Source of the DNA: Paracoccaceae bacterium
Lineage (GTDB): Bacteria; Pseudomonadota; Alphaproteobacteria; Rhodobacterales; Rhodobacteraceae
Reading direction: 5' to 3'
DNA: 10,176 nt
Assembly (NCBI GenBank): GCA_007119835.1
Contig: SKOX01000164.1
Location: forward strand, 1 to 10,176
The position numbers and the translations under genes were made by a program. The notes beneath the pieces were generated by a model. That model was not told the DNA's origin and made no database searches. It saw only the letters and a list, made by a program, of their open reading frames with translations. The stretch's first letter is position 1. Every line of letters begins with the position of its first letter. Positions 1 to 5,981 of the stretch are shown piece after piece.

Positions 1-184
1 TCGCAACGGGCTGGCGCGGCTGGAGGCCGCCGGCCTCGTCGTGCGGGACGAGGCCGGGCTCTACCACCCGACGAAGGCGACGGCGGAGATGGTCAATGCC
101 AACTCCGAGCGCAACTTCCGGCTCATGGCTCGGATGTGCGAGGCCTTCGCCGCGTATCGTGCGGCGCCTAAAATAGGGCCGTAA
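1..184 (+). CDS. C-terminal part of a winged-helix-like protein (5' end outside window)
   Basis: An open frame enters from the left edge (first whole codon at 2) and ends at TAA 182-184, giving about 60 residues. The fragment begins RNGLARLEAAGLVVRDEAG, which reads like the recognition helix and wing of a winged-helix DNA-binding domain (helix, then 'LEAAGLV', then a beta wing). A basic and hydrophobic helical tail containing FRLMARMCEAF follows. Codons mostly end in G or C, as in the other genes of the window. It could be a regulator or a phage replication-associated DNA-binding protein; the N-terminus needed to decide is missing. It lies upstream of the repressor and points toward it. Confidence 0.55.
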   Translation, partial: RNGLARLEAAGLVVRDEAGLYHPTKATAEMVNANSERNFRLMARMCEAFAAYRAAPKIGP

Positions 185-341
185 AGGCCATGGTGGGGCT
201 TGCGCACGCCTTGGGTTCTTCCTCAACTCCCGCAAAAGAAGAGCAATCTGGGTGGAGCGCCGGCACAGGTTGAGGACCAGTCAGGCGGGCCGCCCCGAGA
301 AGAAAACCAACAGGCCGGAGTCCCCAATGCCCGCATCGGTC

Positions 342-361
342 CGGATCGCGCTTGCGATCCG
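342..361 (-). terminator. GC-rich hairpin just past the repressor gene
   Basis: A perfect inverted repeat with 8-bp arms (CGGATCGC and GCGATCCG) and a 4-nt loop lies about 15 nt past the stop codon of the leftward repressor gene. The position suits a transcription end or a 3' protective stem. No run of T follows on the leftward strand, so it is not a typical intrinsic terminator. The rest of 185-375 shows no convincing gene. Confidence 0.35.
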
Positions 362-375
362 CAAGGTCGTCCCGA

Positions 376-720
376 TCAACCTGAACCTGCTTTTTGCTCC
401 AGCCTGGTCTGCAAGGCGAGCATGGAGTCGAACACGCGCTCCTGCACGTCGACCGGCAGTCGCCGCCAGTCGCCGAACATGACGAAATTGAAGTCGATGT
501 CGTGCTCGAGCAGGAAATGGCGGATCACCTCGGCAGACGGAAAGACGTCACCGGTCTCCCAGGCGGCGTAGGTGGTGATCGGGACGCCGAACTCCTGAGC
601 CATCGCCTTCTGGCTGCGGCGCGGCAGCAGCGACTGCCGTGCTGCGCGCAGTCGGAACGACGCGGCCTCCTTCGAGATATCTCCGGTGCGCGCCAGGCGC
701 CGCCTTGCCTCGTGGTCCAT
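376..720 (-). CDS. XRE-family helix-turn-helix repressor (phage CI-like)
   Basis: A 114-residue protein. An XRE-type helix-turn-helix lies at about residues 21-60, with SQKAMAQEFGVPITTYAAWE forming the two core helices and the conserved W-E-x-G ending. The following FGDWRRLP segment is common in short phage regulators of this class. The start at 718-720 (MDHEARRR) is chosen because the frame upstream would run across the whole divergent promoter region. No good Shine-Dalgarno is visible, so the start is not certain. The protein ends after one further helix and has no S24/LexA-like self-cleavage domain, so RecA-stimulated autocleavage is unlikely. It is divergent from a second small HTH gene, the usual CI/Cro layout. 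A 15-bp palindrome covers its start codon, consistent with autoregulation (inference). Confidence 0.8.
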   Translation of the reverse strand: MDHEARRRLARTGDISKEAASFRLRAARQSLLPRRSQKAMAQEFGVPITTYAAWETGDVFPSAEVIRHFLLEHDIDFNFVMFGDWRRLPVDVQERVFDSMLALQTRLEQKAGSG

Positions 721-733
721 ATGCCTAGCATAT
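719..733. promoter_or_regulatory. 15-bp palindromic operator candidate over the repressor start
   Basis: ATATGCCTAGCATAT is a perfect dyad: 6-bp arms around a 3-nt centre. It overlaps the first two bases of the leftward repressor start codon, a natural place for autorepression. The TGC-N3-GCA core recurs at 805-815 and 9553-9567. Confidence 0.5.
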
Positions 734-762
734 CCGGATTTCCAAGCGGCACGCCAGAGCGC

Positions 763-779
763 TGCAAAGGGATATTGCA
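763..779. promoter_or_regulatory. Middle dyad of the immunity intergenic region
   Basis: TGCAA and TTGCA form perfect 5-bp arms separated by 7 bp, midway between the two divergent start codons. The half-site TGCA resembles the halves of the flanking dyads, but the spacing differs. It overlaps a possible -35 element for the rightward gene. It may be a third operator or coincidence. Confidence 0.3.
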
Positions 780-800
780 AATCCAGTAATCCCGTATAAA
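775..800 (+). promoter_or_regulatory. Candidate early rightward promoter
   Basis: TTGCAA (775-780) resembles a -35 box and TATAAA (795-800) resembles a -10 box, but they are only 14 bp apart, shorter than the usual 16-18. If TATAAA is the -10, transcription would begin within a few bases of the ATG at 809, giving an almost leaderless message. That would fit the lack of a Shine-Dalgarno before that ATG. It would drive the Cro-like gene and probably the operon behind it. Confidence 0.35.
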
Positions 801-804
801 TTGC

Positions 805-815
805 GTGCATGGCAC
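805..815. promoter_or_regulatory. Dyad centred on the Cro-like gene start codon
   Basis: GTGC-ATG-GCAC is a perfect 4-bp-arm dyad whose 3-nt centre is the start codon at 809. It shares TGC-N3-GCA with the dyad over the repressor start at 719-733, so the divergent region has a similar site at each end. It is short, so chance is possible. Confidence 0.35.
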
Positions 816-1051
816 AGCGCACGCGCGACTTCATCGACTCCCTCGGCGGCTACAGAAAGCTCGCCGAACGGCTCGGCAGGCCCACCACCACCGTGCATGG
901 CTGGGCCATTGCCGAGGACGGCAGGTTCCCGAGCCGCCTCTACCGCGCGTTCTGCGAGCTTGCCGACGAGGCGGGCGTCCCGCGCCCCGAGCCGGACCTG
1001 TTCCGCTTCCTCGCCGTCCCGCCAACGCCCCAGGGGCGCGCCGCGACATGA
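809..1051 (+). CDS. Small Cro-like helix-turn-helix regulator
   Basis: An 80-residue protein, MAQRTRDFIDSLGGYRKLAE at its start. The segment GGYRKLAERLGRPTTTVHGW (about residues 13-32) is a helix-turn-helix of the Cro/YdaS type: the first helix is in KLAERLG and the recognition helix in TTTVHGW. The next segment, RFPSRLYRAFCELADEAGV, is the short helical ending usual in such proteins. The gene is divergent from the XRE repressor and opens the rightward block, the place of cro. Its ATG has no Shine-Dalgarno. Its TGA overlaps the next ATG (ATGA at 1048-1051), so the two genes are probably translationally coupled. The exact target is unknown. Confidence 0.75.
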   Translation: MAQRTRDFIDSLGGYRKLAERLGRPTTTVHGWAIAEDGRFPSRLYRAFCELADEAGVPRPEPDLFRFLAVPPTPQGRAAT

Positions 1052-1389
1052 GCAAGTTCAACGCCCGCCGGGTGGTGGTCGATGGCCACACCTTCGACAG
1101 CGAAGCGGAGGGCCGGCGCTACGCGGCCCTGGCGGCGCTCGAGCGCGCCGGCAAGATCGCCGGGCTCGAACTGCAGCCGCGCTTCGACTGCGTCGTCGCC
1201 GGTGTGAAGATCTGCGTCTACGTCGCCGACTTCCGCTACCGCCGCGACGGCGCCGCGGTCGTCGAGGACGTCAAGGGCGTGCGCACGGCGGTCTACCGCC
1301 TGAAGCGCAAGCTCGCCGAGGCCTGCCACCCGGGCCTCGTCATCACCGAGATTCCCGCCTCCCGAGCGGGCAGACCACGCCGCCGGTAG
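1048..1389 (+). CDS. DUF1064 family protein, PD-(D/E)XK nuclease-like
   Basis: A 113-residue protein matching what I know of the phage DUF1064 family: an N-terminal VVVDGHTFDSEAEGRRYAAL helix-forming segment, then LELQPRF, then YVADFRY, then VVEDVKG, ending in a helix and ITEI. Acidic E19/E21, D61 and the D74-V75-K76 triad have the order of a PD-(D/E)XK (VSR or Holliday-resolvase-like) nuclease core. Activity in this family is predicted, not established as far as I know. The start overlaps the preceding stop (ATGA), with AGGGG at 1032-1036 as a distant ribosome site. A role in processing recombination or replication intermediates is inferred from neighbours. The last 10 residues are basic. 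Confidence 0.75.
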   Translation: MSKFNARRVVVDGHTFDSEAEGRRYAALAALERAGKIAGLELQPRFDCVVAGVKICVYVADFRYRRDGAAVVEDVKGVRTAVYRLKRKLAEACHPGLVITEIPASRAGRPRRR

Positions 1390-1407
1390 GACCGGGAATC
1401 CCGGCGG
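1380..1407 (+). repeat. Hairpin across the DUF1064 stop codon
   Basis: CCGCCGG (1380-1386) and CCGGCGG (1401-1407) can pair around a 14-nt loop. Inside, CCGGGAATCCCGG (1392-1404) is itself a perfect dyad and would compete with the larger stem. It sits in the 70-nt gap before the recombinase gene. No T-run follows, so it is not an intrinsic terminator; it may damp transcription or stabilise mRNA. Confidence 0.3.
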
Positions 1408-1459
1408 TGGAGGTCTGGGCGACACTCACCGGCCGGCGGCGACAAGAGAGGAGCGCACG

Positions 1460-2251
1460 ATGGCGCTGTCGCTTATCAACCTGGTCCGACGCAAGTCGGA
1501 GAAGCCGCCGCGGATCGTCTTCTACGGCGTGCCTGGCGTCGGCAAGACCACCCTCGCCGCCGAGTTCCCCGACCCGGTCGTCATCCAGACCGAGGAGGGC
1601 GCCGGCAATCTCGAGCTCACCACCTTCGCGGATGGCCCGCTCACCAGTGCCGCCGAGGTCGACGAGGCGATCGAGCTGCTGCTGACCGGCGACCACGGCT
1701 TCCGGACGGTCATCCTCGACAGCCTGGACTGGTTCGAGCCCATGCTCTGGGCGGCGGTCTGCAAGCGCAACAAATGGGACAGCATCGAGGATGCGGGCTT
1801 CGGAAAGGGCTACATCGCGCTCGACGCCGACTGGCGCTACTTTCTCGGCCGGATGAACGCGCTCCGCGACGAGCGCGGCATGACCGTGATCTACCTGGCG
1901 CACGAGGAGATCAAGGGCTTCTCCGACCCTGAGCGCGAGAGCTACGACCGCTACCGGCTGCGCCTGCACAAGCGCGCCGCGGAGATGGTGGTCGAGGCCG
2001 CCGACGTCGTCGGCTTCATGAACTACGTCACCACGGTGCGGAAGGAGAAGAGCGGCTTCAACAAGGAGACCGCGAAGGCCTCCGGAGTCGGCCAGCGCGT
2101 GCTGCACCTGGCCGAGCGGCCGGCCTTCACCGCCAAGAACCGCTTCGACATGCCCGACTCGATCCTGATCAAGCGTGGCGAGGGCTATGCGGCGCTGGCG
2201 AAGTACCTCCCCGGCCACCGCGACGCCGCGCCCACTGCCACCGCAGCCTGA
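1460..2251 (+). CDS. Phage nucleotide-binding protein, AAA_24/Sak4-like recombinase ATPase
   Basis: A 263-residue single-domain P-loop protein. Walker A is GVPGVGKTT (residues 23-31) and Walker B is TVILDS (aspartate 87). A RecA-like core runs to about residue 220, with IYLAHEE near the middle as a likely sensor strand. Length and motif layout fit the AAA_24 phage family, which includes Sak4-type single-strand annealing recombinases. Known Sak4 proteins act with a phage SSB, and an SSB-like DUF669 gene follows 12 nt later. The start is set by a strong GAGAGGAG at 1446-1453, 6 nt before the ATG. Predicted role: ATP-dependent loading or annealing of single strands in phage recombination. A general phage ATPase without annealing activity cannot be excluded. 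Confidence 0.8.
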   Translation: MALSLINLVRRKSEKPPRIVFYGVPGVGKTTLAAEFPDPVVIQTEEGAGNLELTTFADGPLTSAAEVDEAIELLLTGDHGFRTVILDSLDWFEPMLWAAVCKRNKWDSIEDAGFGKGYIALDADWRYFLGRMNALRDERGMTVIYLAHEEIKGFSDPERESYDRYRLRLHKRAAEMVVEAADVVGFMNYVTTVRKEKSGFNKETAKASGVGQRVLHLAERPAFTAKNRFDMPDSILIKRGEGYAALAKYLPGHRDAAPTATAA

Positions 2252-2263
2252 GGGGACCGACGA

Positions 2264-2728
2264 ATGGCAAGTCTCGGAGGAACCTACGACGCCAGCCAGG
2301 GCGAGCAGATGAGCGAGCGCTCGGTGCTGCCGCCGGGCGAATACCTGGCGGCAATCGCCAAAAGCGATGTCTCGGACACCAGGGCCGGAACCGGGCGCAA
2401 GCTCGATCTCGAGTTCGAGATCCTCGACGGGCCGCACAAGGGCCGCCGGTTCTGGACCACGCTCAACCTCTGGAACCCCAGTCAGCAGGCGGTGGAGATC
2501 GCCCAGCGCGAGCTCAATACGATCTGTCATGCGGCCGGCAAGCTTCGGGTCACCGACAGCCAGGAGCTGCACAGCGTCCCGATACTGGTGAAGCTCGGCG
2601 TCGACAAGAACGACCCCGACAGGAACGTTCCGAAGGGCTACCGGCCGGCCACGGCGGCGGCCCCGCGGTCGCCCGCCGCTGCCGGCGGGGACGCCGGCAC
2701 GACCGCCAGGCGCGGGCCGTGGGCGTGA
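2264..2728 (+). CDS. DUF669 single-stranded-DNA-binding-like protein
   Basis: A 154-residue protein. The core (about residues 20-115) has the order seen in DUF669 proteins: LPPGEY, a G-x-G turn with LDLEFEIL, DGPHKGRRFW, LNLWNP, then a helix with ELNTICHAAG and a strand with VPILVKLGV. DUF669 proteins are regarded as OB-fold, SSB-like phage proteins. The tail is alanine, proline and glycine rich, so probably flexible, and ends in RRGPWA; such a short aromatic tip can act as a protein-contact peptide, as in SSB tails, though this one is not acidic. The ribosome site AGGGGA at 2251-2256 is 7 nt from the ATG. Pairing with the upstream Sak4-like ATPase suggests a recombinase and SSB couple. Confidence 0.78.
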   Translation: MASLGGTYDASQGEQMSERSVLPPGEYLAAIAKSDVSDTRAGTGRKLDLEFEILDGPHKGRRFWTTLNLWNPSQQAVEIAQRELNTICHAAGKLRVTDSQELHSVPILVKLGVDKNDPDRNVPKGYRPATAAAPRSPAAAGGDAGTTARRGPWA

Positions 2729-2748
2729 CGCGGGCAGCGCATGCCAAA

Positions 2749-2783
2749 GGCCGCGGTCATGTCTATCCGGAACGACCGCGGCC
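2749..2783 (+). promoter_or_regulatory. Hairpin 1 of an alternative-structure region
   Basis: GGCCGCGGTC (2749-2758) pairs perfectly with GACCGCGGCC (2774-2783) around a 15-nt loop. The right arm shares GACCGC (2774-2779) with the left arm of the larger hairpin at 2764-2836, so only one can form at a time. It lies 20 nt past the SSB-like stop. Confidence 0.5.
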
Positions 2784-2836
2784 AAGGCCGACACGCTCAC
2801 GCTGCCAATCGCCCGTCGCTGCGGTCGTTCCGGATA
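2764..2836 (+). promoter_or_regulatory. Hairpin 2: 16-bp perfect inverted repeat before the exonuclease gene
   Basis: TATCCGGAACGACCGC (2764-2779) and GCGGTCGTTCCGGATA (2821-2836) are exact reverse complements, separated by 41 nt. The right arm ends 5 nt before the GGGAGGG ribosome site (2842-2848) of the exonuclease gene. It is mutually exclusive with hairpin 1. No T-run follows, so translational control, RNA processing, or a DNA site (operator or origin) is as likely as termination. Confidence 0.55.
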
Positions 2837-2855
2837 CGTGCGGGAGGGCGGCCTG

Positions 2856-3806
2856 ATGGTCGCCCTTCCGCCACCCGCGCAGCCGACGATCGATGCGATC
2901 TGGCGCGCCCGCGAGGCCGAGGCCGCGGCCGACCCACGCTCAGCCTACGAGGGCTACGGCATCGCCGCCGCGGCGCTGGGCTCGTCCTGCGACCGGCAGC
3001 TTTGGTTGACGCTGCGTTGGGCGTCACCGCCGGAGATCCCGACCGGCCGCCAGCTCAGAATCTACGAGCGAGGCAATCTCGAGGAGCGCCGGGTGCTCGA
3101 GGACCTCGCCCGCGCCGGAATCGAGATCAGCCGCGAGCAGGAGCGCTTCGCGCTGGCCGGCGGCTGGCTGCGCGGCAAGCTCGACGGCGTCGGCCGGGGC
3201 TTCTTCGAGGCGCCGAAGGCCGAGCATGTCATTGAAATCAAATCCATGAAAGCGGCCGATTGGCGCGCGGTGCAGAAGCATGGACTCATGCGGAGCAAGC
3301 CCGAACACTGGCACCAGCTGCACATCGGCATGGCGGCGCTCGGCATCGCCCGGGGAATGTACATCTGCGTCAACAAAGACGACGAGCAGCTTCTCGTCGA
3401 GCGCATCCGCCTCGACGTCGAGGAGGCGAACCGCCAGGAGGCGCGGGTCGAGCGGCTGGTCGCCGAGCACGAGGCGCCGCTGAAGATCGCCGAGAATGCC
3501 GGGCGCCCACCCTGCCGCTTCTGTCGGCATCAGCGACTCTGCTTCGAGGCGGCGATGCCGCGGCGGCACTGCCGGACCTGCCTGCACTTCGCCTTCGGTC
3601 GCGACGGGAACGGGCATTGCGCCCGCTTCGACGAGCCGCGCAGCCCGCAGCGCCAGCACGAGGGCGCCCAGTGCCCCGCCCACCTCTACCTGCCCGCGCT
3701 GGTGCCGGGCGAGCAGATCGACGCCGATCCCGAGGCCGAGACCGTCACCTACCGCATGCAGAGCGGCTCCGTCTGGATCGACGGCGCGGCCGAGGAGCCG
3801 GCATGA
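2856..3806 (+). CDS. Cas4/AddB-like Fe-S PD-(D/E)XK exonuclease
   Basis: A 316-residue protein from ATG 2856, chosen over the in-frame GTG at 2838 because GGGAGGG (2842-2848) lies 7 nt ahead. The nuclease core shows glutamate 76 (RGNLEERRVL), aspartate 110 (GKLDG), E127-I-K129 (VIEIKS) and Q154 (WHQLHIGM), the motif order of RecB/Cas4-type nucleases. Cysteine 45 (GSSCDRQLW) plus C220-x2-C223-x5-C229 matches the split four-cysteine 4Fe-4S signature of AddB and Cas4. A second set follows (C239-x2-C242, C255, C273), probably a zinc or other metal site before a C-terminal beta segment. Likely role: resecting DNA ends to give single strands for the Sak4-like/SSB pair. The stop overlaps the next ATG (3803-3806). 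CRISPR Cas4 is not intended: there are no CRISPR genes here. Confidence 0.8.
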   Translation: MVALPPPAQPTIDAIWRAREAEAAADPRSAYEGYGIAAAALGSSCDRQLWLTLRWASPPEIPTGRQLRIYERGNLEERRVLEDLARAGIEISREQERFALAGGWLRGKLDGVGRGFFEAPKAEHVIEIKSMKAADWRAVQKHGLMRSKPEHWHQLHIGMAALGIARGMYICVNKDDEQLLVERIRLDVEEANRQEARVERLVAEHEAPLKIAENAGRPPCRFCRHQRLCFEAAMPRRHCRTCLHFAFGRDGNGHCARFDEPRSPQRQHEGAQCPAHLYLPALVPGEQIDADPEAETVTYRMQSGSVWIDGAAEEPA

Positions 3807-4024
3807 CGGCAGCCGCCTTGGGCCGTTGGGCTGCCCGAGCCCAACGCGGCGAGAGCTTCGTCTACGCCGTTGCCGGCGGCCGCCGGCAGCCGCCCCGGAC
3901 GGTCATGGCGTCGGCGCGGGCGCTCCACGCGAAGGGGCTGGTCGCGCTCGTGCAGCGCCGCGAGCGCACCGGCGAGATCGCCTACATCGCCCAGCGGACG
4001 TGGAAGGAGGAAGGCCAGGCATGA
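3803..4024 (+). CDS. Small basic protein, possibly winged-helix
   Basis: A 73-residue protein not recognised as a named family. It starts in an ATGA overlap with the exonuclease stop, with GAGGAG at 3792-3797 as ribosome site, and ends in an ATGA overlap with the next gene (4021-4024); this tight packing supports it as real. The central part, TVMASARALHAKGLVALVQR followed by a basic turn and IAYIAQR, looks like a recognition helix and beta wing, as in winged-helix DNA-binding proteins. It is arginine rich. An accessory DNA-binding role in replication or recombination is inference only. Confidence 0.6.
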   Translation: MTAAALGRWAARAQRGESFVYAVAGGRRQPPRTVMASARALHAKGLVALVQRRERTGEIAYIAQRTWKEEGQA

Positions 4025-4374
4025 CGCGGACGAGGCTTCCAGGCCGCCGGCGCAACCTGATCCGCGACATGGCCTTCGGCGGCCAGGCGTTCACCGTCTG
4101 CGTCGGCTACGACGACGCCGGCCGGCCGCTCGAGGTGTTCGCCGACGGCCACAGGACCGGCTCGACGATGGCGGCTTTCATCGACGACGCCTGCATCGTG
4201 GTCTCGATCGCGCTCCAGCACGGCATTGACCCCGCGGCGCTGGCGCGTTCGGTGTCCACGGTCCCGGTCTGGATGAACGGGGTCAGGAGCGAGGGCCCGG
4301 CGAGCCCGATCGGCGCCATCCTCGCCGCGCTCGAGCCGGCGCCGGCAATGCCATGGGCGGAGGCCGAGGGGTGA
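4021..4374 (+). CDS. TSCPD-domain-like protein (ribonucleotide-reductase tail homologue)
   Basis: A 117-residue protein with AAGGAGG (4004-4010) ahead of the ATG. The pattern RLPGRRRN, then FTVCVGYDDAGRPLEVF, then HRTGST, then DDACIVVSIALQHGID, then ASPIGAIL is that of the short phage proteins with a TSCPD domain, the domain found at the C-terminus of B12-dependent ribonucleotide reductases and in NrdJb-like proteins. No reductase catalytic domain is present here, so it would act alone or on a host enzyme, for example on nucleotide supply during phage replication (inference). The literal T-S-C-P motif is absent. It overlaps both neighbours, by ATGA upstream and GTGA downstream. Confidence 0.68.
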   Translation: MTRTRLPGRRRNLIRDMAFGGQAFTVCVGYDDAGRPLEVFADGHRTGSTMAAFIDDACIVVSIALQHGIDPAALARSVSTVPVWMNGVRSEGPASPIGAILAALEPAPAMPWAEAEG

Positions 4375-5981
4375 TCGAGCTGCGCGACTATCAGCGCGCG
4401 GCGGTTGACGCGCTCTACGGCTGGTTCCGCGCCGGCCGCGGCTCGCCGCTCGTGGTGGCCCCGACCGGCTCGGGCAAGAGCGTGATCCTGGCGGAGTTCG
4501 CCCGCAGCGCGGTCGTCGTCTACCCGGAGACGCGGATCCTGATGGTCACCCACGTCCGCGAGCTGATCGCGCAGAACCACCAGGCGCTGATCCGGCTCTG
4601 GCCCGACGCGCCGGCGGGCATCTACTCGGCCGGGCTCGGCAAGCGCCAGCTGGGGCGCCAGATCCTCGTCGCTGGCGTGCAGTCGGTGGCACGGCGCGCC
4701 CGCGAGCTCGGACATGTCGACCTTGCCATCGTCGACGAGGCGCACCTGGTGCCTCGCTCGAGCGACACCCAGTACGGGCGGCTGTTCGACGGGCTGCGTG
4801 AGGCCAACCCGAGCCTGAAGATCATCGGCCTCACCGCCACGCCCTACCGGCTCGACAGCGGGCTGCTGCACCGGGGCGAGAACGCGCTCTTCGACGGCAT
4901 CGCCTACGACATACCGGTCGGCATGCTGGTCGAGCGCGGGCACCTGGCGCCGCTGGTCTCAAAGCGCCCCGCGGCAGCGTTCGACACGTCTGGCCTGCAC
5001 CGGCGCATGGGCGAGTTCGTCGAGCGCGAGATGCTGGACCGCTTCGGCGGCGACGCCACCCGCGCCGCCGTCGCCGAGATCGTCGCGCTCGGCCGCGACC
5101 GGCGCGCATGGATCGCCTTCTGCATCTCCGTCGATCACGCGCGCGCGGTGCGGGACGAGCTGCGCTCCCATGGCATCGCCGCGGAGACGGTGAGCGGCGA
5201 GACACCCGGGCCCGAGCGCGACCGGCTGCTGCGCGCCTTCAAGGCGGGTCAGCTGCGGGCGCTGACCAGCGTCGGCGTGCTGACCACCGGCTTCGACGCG
5301 CCGGCGACGGATTTGATCGCCATGCTGCGCCCGACCGCCTCGACCGGGCTCTACATCCAGATGGCCGGGCGCGGCATGCGCATCGCCCCGGGCAAGGACG
5401 ACTGCCTGGTGCTCGACTTCGCCGGCAACGTGATGCGGCACGGTCCGGTCGACGCCATCGCGCTGCCCGAGGAGAAGAAGGGCGGCAAGGGCGACGGCGA
5501 GGCGGCCGAGCCGCCGGCGAAGATCTGCCCGAACTGCGACGCCATCGTGCCCATCAGTGTGCGCGAGTGCCTCGACTGCGGCCATCTCTTTCCGCCGCCC
5601 GACCCGAAGCTCGAGGCCACCGCCACCACAGAAGCGATCATGGTGCTGACCGCTCGCGACGAGTGGCAGGCGATCCGCGACGTCGACTACCACCGCCACC
5701 GCAAGCCCGGTGCGCCTGACAGCCTGCGCGTCGACTACCTGGTCGGGACGAGGGTGGTCAGCGAGTGGGTATGCGTCGAGCACACCGGCTACGCCCGGGA
5801 GAAAGCCGTCGCCTGGTGGCACCTGCGCGCCGAAGGCCCACCGCCCGATACCGTCGACGAGGCGCTCGCGCGCGTCGCCGACCTCCGTCGACCCGCCGAA
5901 GCGGTGCTGGCGCGGGAGGGCAGGTACCACCGGATCAAGCGGGTGCGGTTCGCGCGGCCGGCGGAGGAGCAGGCCGCATGA
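4371..5981 (+). CDS. DEAH-box superfamily 2 helicase with zinc ribbon
   Basis: A 536-residue protein from GTG 4371, which overlaps the previous stop (GTGA) and begins MIELRDYQRAAVDAL, the usual start of this family; an in-frame ATG at 4353 is possible but adds only a glycine-rich stub and sits on the GGAGG ribosome site. Motifs in order: APTGSGKS (residues 30-37, Walker A), DEAH (122-125), TAT (155-157), and QMAGRGMR (330-337, motif VI). A zinc ribbon follows, C386-x2-C389 and C400-x2-C403. The C-terminal domain contains WQAIRDVDYHRH and WVCVEHTGYAREKAVAWW, a domain often seen after the helicase in phage proteins of this type. Likely role: ATP-driven DNA remodelling in replication or recombination, like UvsW or RadH-type enzymes. 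Nucleic-acid substrate unknown. Confidence 0.88.
   Translation: MIELRDYQRAAVDALYGWFRAGRGSPLVVAPTGSGKSVILAEFARSAVVVYPETRILMVTHVRELIAQNHQALIRLWPDAPAGIYSAGLGKRQLGRQILVAGVQSVARRARELGHVDLAIVDEAHLVPRSSDTQYGRLFDGLREANPSLKIIGLTATPYRLDSGLLHRGENALFDGIAYDIPVGMLVERGHLAPLVSKRPAAAFDTSGLHRRMGEFVEREMLDRFGGDATRAAVAEIVALGRDRRAWIAFCISVDHARAVRDELRSHGIAAETVSGETPGPERDRLLRAFKAGQLRALTSVGVLTTGFDAPATDLIAMLRPTASTGLYIQMAGRGMRIAPGKDDCLVLDFAGNVMRHGPVDAIALPEEKKGGKGDGEAAEPPAKICPNCDAIVPISVRECLDCGHLFPPPDPKLEATATTEAIMVLTARDEWQAIRDVDYHRHRKPGAPDSLRVDYLVGTRVVSEWVCVEHTGYAREKAVAWWHLRAEGPPPDTVDEALARVADLRRPAEAVLAREGRYHRIKRVRFARPAEEQAA

Noticed and set aside
200..571. Plus-strand open frame overlapping the repressor gene
   Set aside because: No domain, low-complexity composition, and it overlaps a recognisable XRE repressor on the other strand.
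1343..2800. Long minus-strand open frame (485 codons) opposite the recombinase and SSB-like genes
   Set aside because: It is a shadow of high-GC coding sequence; the plus strand there carries clear Walker motifs, ribosome sites and DUF669 patterns, and the minus frame has no domain.
2838..2855. GTG 2838 as exonuclease start
   Set aside because: GGGAGGG at 2842-2848 is placed for ATG 2856, and the six extra residues add nothing recognisable.
4353..4370. Upstream ATG as helicase start
   Set aside because: It lies at the GGAGG ribosome site and adds a glycine-rich stub; GTG 4371 gives the family-typical start and a GTGA coupling overlap.
5373..5380. Palindrome ATGCGCAT as another operator
   Set aside because: It lies inside helicase motif VI coding sequence and has no 3-nt centre like the other dyads.
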